From assembly GCF_030253575.1 (NCBI RefSeq), contig NC_080568.1, forward strand, positions 32,763,001 to 32,827,000: a DNA stretch of 64,000 nucleotides, given 5' to 3'. A program made the translations under genes and the position numbers. This document shows, in pieces, positions 35,880 through 48,199 of this stretch. Positions within the stretch are counted from its first letter, which is position 1. Every line of letters starts with the position of its first letter. The notes under the pieces were generated by a model that was not told the DNA's origin, made no database searches, and saw only the letters and a program-made list of their open reading frames with translations. This DNA is from Rhododendron vialii. Lineage: Eukaryota; Streptophyta; Magnoliopsida; Ericales; Ericaceae.

Positions 35880-37034
35880 ATGGACGACTCTGATGATGAT
35901 ACGAGTTATCGGAGCCTTTATAGGTCGCCTCAAAGGCCCAAGCTTCCCGTTCGGGATCTATCTTATCCCGAACAAGTCGGTGATCAATATTTATATGGTG
36001 ATGATGATGACTATGCTGATGAAGAAGATGTTGATGAAGAGGGAGATGATAATAATGAGGCTAATGATAGTAGACAAATGGCCAAATTTGGAAATGATGA
36101 TGATGAGGGTAATGATGACAACGAGGATGAGGGTTATAATGAGAATGACGACGAGGATGAAAACGAACAAAATGGTGAAAGCGAAGGAATAAAAGACGTT
36201 GATTTAGGAAGGCACCGAAAAAAGCGGAAGTTAAAGAGTTTGTTATCAAGTTACGAATTCGCTCCTCGAGTGGCTGCACCTCCAGTGGTAGATCCATCCA
36301 CCTCAAAGCCTTCAGTTGGTGGGCGGAATTCACTCTCTGATTGGACTGAAGATGAGACGTTTGTTTTGTTAGACGCTTGGGGTGAAAGGTTTCTTAAACA
36401 CGGGGGAAAGAGTCTCCGGTCTGAAGAGTGGCAAGAGGTTGCTGAAAAAGTAAACCAAAACTCAAAAATAGTGAGGACAGACACTCAGTGTAGAAACCGT
36501 TTGGATACGTTGAAGAAAAAATACAAGAAGGAGAAGGCTAAGTTGGGTGAGAGCAAAGGCGTGACCGGAAGATGGGTTTACTTCAGTAAAATGGATTTGT
36601 TAATGTCGTCAAAACAAACAGGACTCTCGTGTGGGGTGGACTCAGGGGAGTATGTTTTCACGAACCCTAACGTCTCTTTGAATCGTGCGAGTGGATTGGA
36701 TGAAATGAGGGATAGCCCAGTAAATTCAGAATCTGGGGATGATTCGGATGGACTTCCGCCCAAGAGGGTTAAAATGGGAAGGGAGAGATCTGATGGGGCT
36801 TCCTTCAGATTGCTTGCGGATTCTATTCACAAGTTCAGCGACATATACGAGAAGATTGAAAATAGGAAAAGACAGCAGATGGTTGAACTGGAAAAGATGA
36901 GGATGGATTTCCAAAGAGATTTGGAAGTGCAGAAAAGGAAGATTCTAGAGAGAGCCCATGCCGAGATTGCGAAAATAAGACAAGGTGATGACGACGAGGA
37001 GAACGATCTGTCCGCCGAGACTATCAGCGATTGA
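35880..37034 (+). CDS. Trihelix transcription factor, SIP1/ASIL clade
   Basis: This single-exon gene encodes 384 residues, a nuclear DNA-binding protein of the plant trihelix (GT-factor) family. Residues about 35-105 are strongly acidic (Asp/Glu/Asn). A basic nuclear-localisation signal, RHRKKRKLKS, lies near 111-120. The Myb/SANT-like trihelix domain runs from about 152 to 240, with SDWTEDETFVLLDAWGERFL, a second helix EEWQEVAEKV and a third TQCRNRLDTLKKKYKKEK. The conserved fourth helix (GRWVYFSKMDLLM) follows. The C-terminal coiled coil (about 318-372) contains RQQMVELEKMRMDFQRDLEV, the dimerisation segment typical of the SIP1/ASIL group. The first ATG of the frame, in CTTAAATGG, is a plausible start. 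Members repress embryo or seed programmes or interact with EIN2 in Arabidopsis; which role applies here cannot be told. Confidence 0.92.
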   Translation: MDDSDDDTSYRSLYRSPQRPKLPVRDLSYPEQVGDQYLYGDDDDYADEEDVDEEGDDNNEANDSRQMAKFGNDDDEGNDDNEDEGYNENDDEDENEQNGESEGIKDVDLGRHRKKRKLKSLLSSYEFAPRVAAPPVVDPSTSKPSVGGRNSLSDWTEDETFVLLDAWGERFLKHGGKSLRSEEWQEVAEKVNQNSKIVRTDTQCRNRLDTLKKKYKKEKAKLGESKGVTGRWVYFSKMDLLMSSKQTGLSCGVDSGEYVFTNPNVSLNRASGLDEMRDSPVNSESGDDSDGLPPKRVKMGRERSDGASFRLLADSIHKFSDIYEKIENRKRQQMVELEKMRMDFQRDLEVQKRKILERAHAEIAKIRQGDDDEENDLSAETISD

Positions 37035-39426
37035 TATGTATCAGAGCCTCGTATTATTCCGCTGTGCGGGATGGTACACCATATTCCTTTTTGGTTCTAA
37101 AATTACTAGGTAATAAAATCTCCAGGATGAATGTATCTGGATATATTAGGTAGGTCAATTAGCATTCCTTTAATAGTGGCACTGCTACTTTGTTGGTTGT
37201 AGTTTTTTGTTTTATGAGACATAATGAGGTACTCTTCGGTTTCCGTATGCGCCTTGTCCAACGTCCAATCAGGATTGTGTTTTGTTTTTATCTTCCTTTC
37301 GATGTTTCACCCAAACTATGCTCGCTTTCCTCTCGACTGATTACTCTTCTTGGTGCATTGAGAGTGGGCATACCTGATATCTCGTATCGAAATCATCAAT
37401 TGCTATTTGCTCCTTTGCTTGCCTTCTTTTTCTTGACCGATTACTCTTTTGCTGCACTGAGAATGTGCACGCCTGATATCTGAAGTGGAAATCATCAATC
37501 GCTCATTTGCTTGATGTCCACTCCACAGGTCTGTTGACCACCGAGAGTAACCTTGTTTCACTAGTTTGGATGAGTGTTCATTCATCTCTTGTTTTCTTTT
37601 CTTGACGAGTACTCTTTGCTGCATTGAAAATGTGTTTGCCTCATAAAGTGGAAGATCTCGCGGAAGTGATCGAATGCTTATGTAGTGCATTGATCTTCAT
37701 CTTTTCATCATCATCGACTACAGTTCATGCACAAAATCGTTTATTTTCTTGTGGTGAGTTGGTCATGTGATATCCTGATCGTACAACACGGGACATCCAC
37801 TGCATGTCTTAGACAGAAAGAGGCAGATGTTTGCTATGGTAGTTTACTTTAAAGATTTTGTTGTTACTGGCTTTCTTCCCTTGTGCAATTGTAATGTCTG
37901 ATTTTGGGCCTTTTTCTGGTGTGTATTTCGTTAAAGTGCATTTGGCTTCAAGGAGCAGTCCGGCAGTCCCTAGGGGTTTTTTGAGGACCTTCGCCAAATA
38001 TTCACTAATATTCAAGTCAATCCAGAGAGAGAGAGAGAGAGAGTACATTGCAAGTACAAAAAAACATACACAATATGTGATGGGGAAACATTGATTGTTA
38101 GTGCAAGTAACCTCCGGTGACATCATTCCTTCCAAGAAATAACAAAATGCGTCTGATAAAAATTGGAGCGATACAGAGATGAGGGCATTGTTTCCATTAG
38201 CTTATATCCCAACCCAAGCTTAAACAAAGTAGCGCAAACAATACACCAATTTCCCTTGCCAATAAAACTTTGCTCAGGAAGTTAGTATTACCCTTTTTTC
38301 ACGTATATTCTGTAACTCCTGTCGATGACCACATTACAATATGTTGGGAGTAGCCATAAGAAAGCCTGGTTTTTTTTTTTTTTTATCGAATACCCATCTC
38401 CCATGAACTGGGAGACGAATTTGGTGCCTCATTTTTAAATCCTTCAGGAGTTCTAGCACTTTTTCTTTTGTTCATCAGCGAGTTCTAGCACTTGGATGGA
38501 TAGGCTGACCCGTGAAATTCTTCAAAATTCCTGCACCTTGGCAATTCAATATCTACGAGCCTCTGAACAATCCTCATTAGAATAAACTCTGATACTTGGA
38601 AGGCCTTTCACCACGGGTAGCGGAGAATTAAGAGCTCCATGTTCTTCAGAGTGAATTCTGGTGCAATCTTTCACCATTACTTCCATCCCGCTTCGCCTGC
38701 AACTTCACCCTTCACATAGTTATGCACTCTCGTGTGAGCAGCCAACATCATCTTTGTCAGTCAAAACAACCAAGGCTGGCCCGAAATATATGGCACTCTC
38801 TTGAACATTTCTCTATTCAAGGTGAAGTTTTATGCAGTAGATCTCCTCTGGGCTTTCAAGGGGACAACATTCTCTTTTGGAGCGAAGGAAACGGAACCTT
38901 ATTTCTACCTGAGAAAATGAAGAAAAAAGAATCTGTTACCATGAAAGTATTTTGACAACATGAACACAATCAGCCTTATATAACGTTCATTCAGGAATTA
39001 TCTTGCAAAGATAACAAGTTCACACACTCTCTCTCCTTCACATTTAGTCAACTTATCATTGAAGTCAAAAGTATGGAAAGGTTCTTTCTTTTTACATCCA
39101 ACCAAGGGGCATCCACATTTTTTGTGCATATTGTACGAACTTACGGAACACCATCCATATCAAGGTAGATGGAAACTTAAGTATGTTCCCCATACTTGTG
39201 ACATTAGTTTACGTGATCAAGATGTTCCGGCCAAGACATTTAAATATTTTTAAAAACCGTAGCCACTCTTTAGTTTATTTGAAGCAGCCATGATGTGGCT
39301 AAACCTCAAATCTCATATATGGAAATATAATGACTCGATGGATAGTCCTAAAAAATAAGCATAAACCTTCAAAGCTACAATAGGGAAATACTAGGAAACA
39401 AGGAACAAAGTGACACATTTTGCTCC
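37035..39426. other. Region downstream of the trihelix gene
   Basis: A probable poly(A) signal, AATAAA, occurs near 37112 in the trihelix 3' untranslated region. Short open frames near 37809-38135 on the minus strand look protein-like (LAKVLKKPLGTAGLLLEA) but I do not recognise them and they have no exon context. A short GA run sits at 38026-38042. I see nothing else. Confidence 0.4.
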
Positions 39427-40796
39427 ACGTAGCATTAGGATACGGATTAACACCTGGTCTGTCGTTTTCGCACCAAAAATATAATTTATAAAACCAAGGA
39501 ATTAACTAGTATTCCGAAGAACAGTGGTTAAGTCCAGAATCGTCCGCAGGGAGTAAAAAGCTGAGTTGCAGTAGTTTCAATTAATTTCTAATTTAATTTG
39601 GAAAGTAAAGAGAAGTTGGATTTTGATTTGGATTGATTAAACTAAAACTAAACTAGAAAGCAGATTAAAGGAGTTGTAAACTGATGAGAGATGGGACTAG
39701 AGTTTCCGATTCAGTCTCCCTCTGTAACGCAATTGTTTCGAAACCTAGTGTTCATATTCAACATTCAACCAGATTACCGTAGGGTAGCAATTCCTATCGA
39801 TAATTCCCAAAAAGATAATCAAAATTCGCACTCCGTATAGGCTATCTCAACACGGCACAAATCGTCTCATTGGATTTAACCAACGGCACGATCCGTCTCA
39901 CGTCGTATAGTCTATCTCAAAGCCTATCCTGAAATATTAAAAATCATTGTATGACAGTGCTTGAAACCATGGATACAAACACATTCGAATGTCAGAAAAA
40001 TATCAAACTTCATAAAAAGTTATGAATCGATCAAATCACACAATCAAGTTGAATATAAAACCCTAGAATCAAACAACTATGCTACTTGGAGAGACCACCT
40101 CATTACCCTAGCCGAGTAGATTAGCCGTTCATGGAGTGAGAACAAATAATCATGTAAGAACAAAACTCCATTGAACAACAAACTGAAAGCTTTCTAATAA
40201 ATAGTAAAAGAATAAAACCCAAAGCTCCTGTGTTGATTTGGCCGTGATTCGCGAGGCGTGGTGATGGCTGCCCCGTTCTCTGTTTTCGCGTGATGAAAAA
40301 GTATCCTGATGGCCACCACCGTTCTCCCGTTTCTGTCGTGGGAAAATATGATGTCCTAAACAAAACCCTTTTCTCCCATATATAGTTGCCGCTTTCCGAA
40401 TTGTATTTTTCCAGAAATTATAATTAATGGGCCCACCTTTAATTTCCAAACTCTCCCATTTTGTTACAAATCATGGCAAATATATGGCCCAATTCCCAGC
40501 CACAAATCACGTGCAGAGACTATATAACTTTATGCTTCAAATTTCCATAAGGTAGCTAGGAATTTGATTGGGTACTTCTCGTTATCCAACATAATTTGGT
40601 CGTCTCTGGATCAATTGGATCGGGATCGGCTTTGCGTTAAATATGATTTTGTGCTTTTAGCTCCAAATGTTAACCGTCGGTTCTGAGGATCCTGAAACAC
40701 AATTAACAAGTATGAAACCCCAAGTAGCGCATTAAAAGAACATAACAAGCTTAAGTTAGGTGGCGCAAAATAGGCGTATTTACGCACCTATCAACA
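39427..40796 (-). mobile_element. Probable LTR-retrotransposon remnant (solo LTR or LARD-like)
   Basis: Read on the minus strand, the block opens with TGTTGATAGGTGCGTAAATA and ends near CTACGTGGAGCA, so it has the TG..CA form of an LTR of about 1.37 kb. The interior has the texture of non-coding plant retroelements (GTCCGCAGGGAGT on the plus strand) and no protein frame. I found no matching target-site duplication, so the boundaries and type are uncertain. Confidence 0.45.
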
Positions 40797-40938
40797 CCCT
40801 TCTATACAAGGCACACCGGTAACTTCACTATGATACCTTTCACAAGGGACATGGTATATTCTTCCAGTGCAAATGAAATGCGCCTTAAAGAATAAAACAA
40901 CACAACTAATAGAGAATAAATATGGTACCGTTTTTCTT

Positions 40939-43165
40939 TCATGGAGTTGTATGTGCACGAACTTCATCAATCTTTCCTACAGCCTCAAGTATTGAAGAGT
41001 ACGTAACCCGATCATATTCAAAACCATTTAAGTGCATCTCTTTCATCAGCTTTGCAGCCTCCTCAAACATGCCAGCATGACTAAGACAGCCAAGGACAGT
41101 GTTGTAAGAGACGGCATCCAGCTTCATCTTTGAATTCTTCATCTTCGTTAACATCTCCATTGCTCGTTGTGGGCCACCAGTCCTAGCGAAGCCATTGAGA
41201 ATGATATTATGCGAATTCAAGTCTGGAACACAACCATTCCCTTCCATTGTTCGAAGCAATGAATGAGCTTCATCTATCATTCCACCCCTTACCATCCCTG
41301 ACATGAGTGCATTATATGTATATACATCAGGACTGCACCCAAGACCCTTCATCTCATTAAAAAGATCTACAGCATCTGTGAGACGCCCACACTTTCCAAA
41401 ATGCTTGATCATCACTGCATATACCCTAGCACTTGAAGATCCACAATTCTCCTTGAGTTCTTGAAATAGCTCATTTGCAGCTTCGTACCTTTTTGCTTTT
41501 CCCAGAGTGTTTATAAGGCTACAATATGCAGCTGGACAGGGAGGAAAACCCTTTTCGTCCATCTCCTCAAGCAACAACAAAGCTTTCTCTACCCTATTAG
41601 TCTTGCAAAAGCCATCGATAAGAATTGAGTAAGTAAAAGAGCTAGGAATTACACCGTTTGACTTCATTCTCTCAAACAATGAAACCGCCTCAGATGTAGG
41701 AGCTTTGCATTCGAATAAAGCTTTAATAACAGAATTATATGTCACCACATTCGGTGTACAGTGCAGTGATTCCATATCTTCAAATAGCTTGATGGCATCA
41801 GCCAAACGGCCCGCTCTGCCTAAGAGGTTAATTACATTGTTTATGAGCACGACATCTGGCTGACAATCCTCTTTGAGCATGTTCATGAAGATACTGTACG
41901 CATCTTCAACCCTCTGAGCTTTCCCAAGTCCTTTTATGATTTCCGTATAAGTATAAACAGTTGGAGGGCAACCCTTTTCTTTCATCTCCTGGACCAATCC
42001 TAAAGCGTTTTCAACCCTACCCAACTTGAAGTATATCCCCATTAAAGTAGTATAAACTCTTGCCGTAGGATGTAATCCATTTTCTCTCATTTCATCAAAC
42101 AGCCTTATAGCAGAATCCTCGCGACCCAATTTCCCAAGGGTCGATATAAGTGCACTGTATGTAACTGTGTCAGGGAAACAGTTACCTTCATTGCACATCT
42201 CATTGTAAAGCTCATAGACTTTCTCATGGTGGCCTTCCTGCATTAGCATCAATATTATGGAGTTGTAAGTGCTTGCAGTTGGTTTGCATTTGCGAGCTTT
42301 TATCTGGTAAAAGATGGAGAGTGCCTTGTTCACCATCTTAGCCTTGCCCATAATTTTCACAATTTCAGATAGATCAACTGGACTTATGAGGCATGTACCC
42401 CGGACCATTTCTTGGATTGCTTTCCACATTTCTCCAACTTGTCCAGCTTCATCCAAACAGCGAATTAGAGCCATGTAGGTAGTAGAGTCATGCTCAAAGT
42501 TCCTTCTCTTCCCAGCCCACCTGAAAAACTGGATCTTAACATTGGTCTCAACGTCTATTTTCAAAACCTCACGAACTAATCGATGATCCACCTTCAACAT
42601 GAGCACCTCCAAAGCCTTTTCTGCGTCAGACCCCCACTTAAATATCTTCAAAATTCTTATGAATCTCTCATCCAGTGTCCTCACAGATCGGTTTTTTCGT
42701 GACACTGAACGATTTGTGGGCAAGTTTGGTGTTTCACCCTTTGGAGTTGACAGCCGAAACATTTGGACAATTTCACTTTCTGCCAGATTAAGATTCATTC
42801 AATTTCCAATATTTTTTTCCATTAATGCAAACTGGAGCCAAATTAACTAACAATATGGTAGGGAAAAAATCTGTAGGGTGCCTGTTTGGAAATGCAGCAT
42901 TTGTTCCAACTTCCAAACAGAACAGCTTAGGAAGAAACAAAGTCAGAGACATATACAGACAGCCATATGCGTACACACAAATGTTGGAAGTGGTGCAGCT
43001 ACAGGGACTGTAACAGAATGAATATACCAAACATGGTCATCCAAATGTATAAGCACTGAGATTAAAATACCAGATGATGAAACTCTTACCTGTCTGCTTA
43101 ATTCTGTTGCATAGATGAGGCAACGTTGATATTACTCGCCTTGAACCAATTGGTCCTTCAACCAT
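40939..43165 (-). CDS. P-class pentatricopeptide repeat protein (At3g16010-like)
   Basis: PPR proteins bind organellar RNA in a sequence-specific way. Two exons: 43090-43165 encodes MVEGPIGSRRVISTLPHLC and continues NRIKQT; exon 2 is 40939-42779. The junction rebuilds IKQT-ESEIVQMF, matching the Arabidopsis At3g16010 start as I recall it, and the total is 638 residues. Before the repeats lie SVRTLDERFIRILKIFKWG and FFRWAGKRRNFEHDSTTYM. From about residue 175 to 625 there are a dozen or so P-type 35-residue repeats, such as PTASTYNSIILMLMQEG and PDVYTYNALMSGMVRGGM. There are no E, DYW or SMR domains. MFP1 is a near neighbour here as in Arabidopsis, supporting orthology. The N-terminus is Arg-rich, compatible with mitochondrial import. 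The RNA target is unknown. Confidence 0.94.
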
Positions 43166-44226
43166 TTTCCTGAAGCCCCTAAAGTACATTTCAATGCAGC
43201 TAGAAGTATGTTAAGTAATGTTCAAGGTATGGCATGGATGGTTGGGCACAGTTCATAGCACAGCGCACCAATGCTTGAAAGTAATGTGCATCATTTTACC
43301 TGTCAACATAATGTGAAGTCATGTTAACAAACTGACAAGATGGAAGCTGGATAAAGTCCAAACAATAGATAGGGAGAGAAGAATTTCTCGCAGAAAGAAA
43401 ACCAAACATTAACCACAGAAAAAAACATAATCCCATTTTTGAAGAGCATTTATCAGTCAGGTTATGAAGAGTAAGTAAAAAACTCAGTATCAGCTGAACT
43501 TTCTTTATTGCAAGATTCGCAACTTAACTTTTTGCTCAAACTCGCAATATTAAGGTTAGAAACAAAACGCAAACAGTTATGTAAGACAATTTGTAGGCTC
43601 AAAGTTGTCGCAGAGTACTTGCTTCCGGTTCAACAAGCAAGAAACTGTCACCATTATAACCATGCCATATGAAATCAAAACAAACCAAACCAAACATGCC
43701 AATCAATTTGGGTCGGCAACATGAATCCATTTTCTCCATCGAGCTCAGTTGAGGCCAATCCATTTGGGTCCTTTCAAACTACCCCCTCTAAGGTCTATAT
43801 TGGTAATTGGTCTAACCCTCTTTGCCCCTCCCCTTAGTGCTACCCTTTATTACAATACCTCATTTCTTGGTCTTTACTGGGATGCATATCCCATACAATT
43901 TGAACTTGATCAAAGTATAGCAACTTTGGCTGTGATACACACACAACTTCTATTTTTACATTTTTACAGGTAAAAATAAAATTTACAGAACTACACATAA
44001 AACCATGGGGTTTTGCTATGGGCAAGTTATACTGCATGCCTTGACTAAATTGGTGCGGCAAAGGTTGAATGTCCAAGTGCTTGGTTCCAATGGGGTAACT
44101 GAAATGTGTTACCAATTGACAAATACCTCTATGAAGAAACAGATTAGAATATTAACCCAATCACAGGACTATGTTGCAGAACAACAGAATTTTGTCAGTC
44201 GCCTCTTGCGAATTTAGCAGATCCAT

Positions 44227-44418
44227 AACCCAAGGGTTGGCTTGGCGGACAAGGTCTCGGACATAGAGTTTGCTCCTCGCTACGTCTCATGTTTGAGACC
44301 TCTCAAGTGTTACCCACTCTCATGCAGTCACTCCATATGGGCTTTGCCCCAGTTTTAGTCAGGCCCGCTAGAGGACGGTGAGAGTGACCCCACGATTAGT
44401 CCAGTTGCGCCGTAACTG
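44227..44418 (+). mobile_element. Au-like tRNA-derived SINE
   Basis: The head contains GGGTTGGCTTGGCGGACAAG (A box) and CATGTTTGAGACCTC (B box). The tail GATTAGTCCAGTTGCGCCGT resembles the 3' end of Au-type plant SINEs. Flanking direct repeats AGCAGATCCA (44217-44226) and AGCAGATTCCA (44419-44429) support insertion by retroposition. The copy is degenerate. Confidence 0.6.
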
Positions 44419-44984
44419 AGCAGATTCCAAAACAACATTTGTGCACTACTAAATCCAAGAACACAATTCAGCGAGGCATTTCATCGAAACAAAGAAGCGT
44501 ATCACTCATCTGTTAAAAATGCTTCAAACAAGGGACAAAATTTCACAAAAACAAATACCCAGAAGAGAATTTTGGGCAATGAAATAGAGGCACAGTCGTG
44601 ATACAGACCAAAATGATAAAATAAAATAAAAGAAAAGAAAGAAAAGAGAGGGTATTTAAGAAGATCATACAACAGATGTCGGAGAAATCAGGCTTTATCA
44701 AACCCCCGTCACTGCACAGCCGAGAGGTCCATCGGGAGGGAAACGCCGATCACAAATTACACGTGGTAAGTTGTGTTCATCTGAGAGAGAGAGAGAGGGG
44801 GGGGCTTGCTTTGAGTTCACCTAGCAAACTGAGTTCACAAGTTGGAATTCGTTTCTCCTTTTTATTGGAAGGTCCTTCGTTCGAACCCTGTGTCAAGCAA
44901 GGGAGAATTTAGGCTAGGGAAACAACTTCAAAGCACTCGTCTAGGACCATTCAAGCATGGGCCCACGTATGTGAGAATTTGTGT

Positions 44985-45301
44985 TGAGAAATTTTATAGC
45001 AGTATATACTATCTCATTCTATTCCAATGTACTATCCACTATATCTTTTGTAGGACTCACTTCAAATCGCACAAAATACAAAAAATATCCATAAATTTTA
45101 AAATATTATTTTATGGAGCTTTATAAAAAATCAGCTCTACGAATCTAGAAAAAATACTTACCTATATCCGCTGGAACTGATTTTTTACAGAGCCTTATAA
45201 AATATTATTTTAAAATTTATGAATATTTTTTCATATTTTTGTGGGACTCAAAATAGACCTCACAAAAAATGTAGTGAGGTAGTGTATGTAGTATTTCTCT
45301 A
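44985..45301. repeat. Foldback MITE with arms of about 150 bp
   Basis: The left arm (TTGAGAAATTTTATAGCAGT...) and the reverse complement of the right arm (TTAGAGAAATACTACATACA...) align over nearly the whole element. Shared blocks include TAGGACTCAC/TGAGTCCCAC and the arms' ATAAATTTTAAAATA(T/A)TATTT. The total is about 317 bp, AT-rich, with no coding frame. Confidence 0.65.
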
Positions 45302-47158
45302 AACTTTTATTGCACATACAATTGTTGTTCATAATTGTGTTTTAGTTTTTGCAAATCATCTCATAACGACAAATGATTAATTCTAAAAGCAAGCCTAAAC
45401 AGAAAAAATCGCTAGACATCAATAAAACATATTGTCGTTTCTAAAAACTAATTTTTGTCCAAGCACACACAATAACAGAAGAAATTATTTTTGCTGTATA
45501 TGGAAACTAGTCCTATAAAGGAAAAATACAAGAATTGAAAAGAAAAAAAAAACTCAAATAAAAATTTGAGTAACAACTTCTTAAAATTTTCTCTACAATT
45601 TCTCTCACTCCACTTTTATTTTCTTGAATAGGAAGCGGTAATTTTCATTAATAAATGAGACCATTACAGGGGATCACATAAAGAGTTACAATCAAGCAAT
45701 CAAATCCCCATAAAACAAGAGACCAAACTAGAAAATGGTCTTACATACATGTCATTCCTAAGCAAGGTATAGGACGGACTTGCATGCCTTTCTCCTATGC
45801 ACAAACATGATCTCGCGGCAAGGGTGGACTCCGAAAGCTCGTGCTCGGCCATGGGTTCCGATCGACAGCTCACGGTAGGTCCGTGTTCCACCCGGTTTAA
45901 AAGCCTCAAGATGCACAAGCAAACCGATCCCCACCTCTTCTCACATTTGTGTGATTCAAAAACCCCCACAAGCAAGAGTGCCAAAAAACTGAATTATTAC
46001 ACATTGAACTGGGTCAAGAGTCTAGAGCCAGCACCATTGTCAACTCAACAGATGGTCTCTTATAAACACGCCCATCCCCATCTCCTTTTTTGTTACATAG
46101 ACATGTTTGGTTGATCAGACATTGGATTAGATTAGATTATACTCCACATCTTATAAAACTTCGTTTCTGTCAATTGATTTCAATCACTGGTGAAAAGGAA
46201 TACTGGTTCATCAGACAACCGAAAACCGGACATACGCGATGCAGAATAGTGAGAAGTTCGGTAAATAAATCTGTACGCCAGAGCAAAAGATTGGCTCTAA
46301 GGGGGCTTTGTCCCAACCCACTAGATTATCCGAACACTCGTACATTGATGACCTGTTATCCATGCATTTTGGTCTGAAGACGTGCCTTCATATCAGACGA
46401 GCAAGTAGAAACCAGCATGAACGTCGCACAAGCTCAGGAAACGAGAGGAATTCATAGCCTTATAGCCCAAAACTGGAGAGAACCACCACACATTCGAGTA
46501 AATACCCAGAACCACCACCGAGCCAGTTGTGAAAAAGATGACCCAATCTAATAACAAATCTGTTGACTCAGCATTTCATACACGTTCCCCAGACTTAAGT
46601 AGGACGCATACAAAAAAAATGGGCACAGATACACTGATAACCCAAAGCAGCTCACCTCGAAAAGTACTTGTATACACATCCGAGTCTTCACCACATAAAT
46701 ATCCAAATCCAGAGCATAGCAGTCCACGTTTAACAGGAATGGATCAAATTCCAGGCTCAATATACTGGTAGAACCATAATAATCATTGTTGTATACTTGA
46801 GAAAATCAAACAAAGACACAGGATGAATCCCATAATAGATCCTCGATACAAAGGGAGGGAAGGGAGACAAATGACACTTAAAAGGAAACCGGTCTACCAA
46901 AAAGGACAACAGAAATTTTAACGTTTCTCTTACAAATCCATTTGAAAACTGGATTCTAAAAGAACTATCCTATATAATGTTGGAAATTTGCAAACCATCG
47001 AACCAGTAGGACGGCTTTACAGGAAATAAACAATCTCACCAGTAAATACCCCACAGCCTTTTAAGTACAGGTCCATCAAAGAGTCTTAGGCTGACGACTT
47101 AAAACACATCGTCCAACTTTCGGCCTGCATTCAAAACTTTAACAAACAGGTCACTAAT

Positions 47159-48145
47159 TTATGCAATCTCAGGCTTTTCGGTATCCATTGGCTCTTCGTC
47201 AGCTGCTGGTGCCTCACTACTAGCAGCTCCAGCATTCTCATTAGGGTCGGTGTTTGTGGTGCCATTGCCACCACCCTGAGGTGGCGCTGGCGTGGGAGTT
47301 TCCGGAGTAGCTGGTTTGGCTGGCTTAGGTTTCGTCATTATTGGCCTTGCAAACCTGTTTGCAGACATGCTAGAAGTCAATAGCCGCATAAAATCTAGGG
47401 GAAAAACAAATGTCATGAGTAAAGACCCATGCTTAGTTAGAGATATAGGGCAATGCTTCAAAGTTCAAACACCAAACTAACCTTCAAATACTATGCTCAA
47501 ACTTGACATACGGGTAGCATACTTAGAATATCACATTATACTTGGAAAAACGATTTGAAATTTGAAAAGTCCATTTTGAGCACACTTTAACAGTACACGC
47601 CCAAAAAAACTAGTAATAAAAAAATATGATGAGTCGATTGGAGTGTACTGTAAAATCTCACTTCAAAATGCGAAGGTATCATAGTGAACTTTTATGGTAA
47701 ACTATGAAGTATGTGCTGGGGATGCTCTTAGATTTCAGAACCAAAGATGCTCCTCAAATTAGAGTAAGCCATGGAAGTTGGAATAGCACATGTGTCATCT
47801 AGCTAAAATGCCATCGGATAAGAGGGTAAAGCCACTGGATAAGAGATCAGAGACAGTCTGTCACAGTCAAATTAAGAAGTTCGGGGGACAAACAGAATAC
47901 CAGGAGAATATAACAACAATGATAGGACACATTTCGAGCAATGTCAAACAACATATACCTATCGAGTGCTTCAGCCTTCCTTCTCAAGTCAGCAGACAAG
48001 AGAGCTGGAGTAGCATACTTGGGCAGTGAGTCCTGATGTTGCTTTTTCTCCCTCAACCAAGCCTCAGCTTCAACACATTCATTCAAAACCTACAAAGCAA
48101 TAAAATTTGAAGACAACAGAGCAATCAATTTAACCCTGCGTCTAC

Positions 48146-48199
<54 letters not shown>

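Larger units (their letters stand above)
43166..47158. other. Gene-free region between the PPR and HSP70 genes
   Basis: The first few hundred bases hold the PPR promoter and leader. The rest holds repeats: a possible SINE or LINE piece near 43690-43860 (contains AATTTGGGTCGGCAACATGA), a tRNA-derived SINE (44227-44418), a foldback MITE (44985-45301) and a short GA run near 44785. The segment 45780-46120 is more GC-rich with no recognised product. The last about 300 bases are probably HSP70 3' untranslated region. Confidence 0.5.

Noticed and set aside
37809-38135. Minus-strand frame with LAKVLKKPLGTAGLLLEA
   Set aside because: Protein-like in look, but I recognise no family, codons are not clearly biased, and no exon partners are visible.
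44870-44910. TTCGTTCGAACCCTG as a tRNA or SINE B box
   Set aside because: No matching A box or cloverleaf lies at the right distance, and no flanking direct repeat was found.
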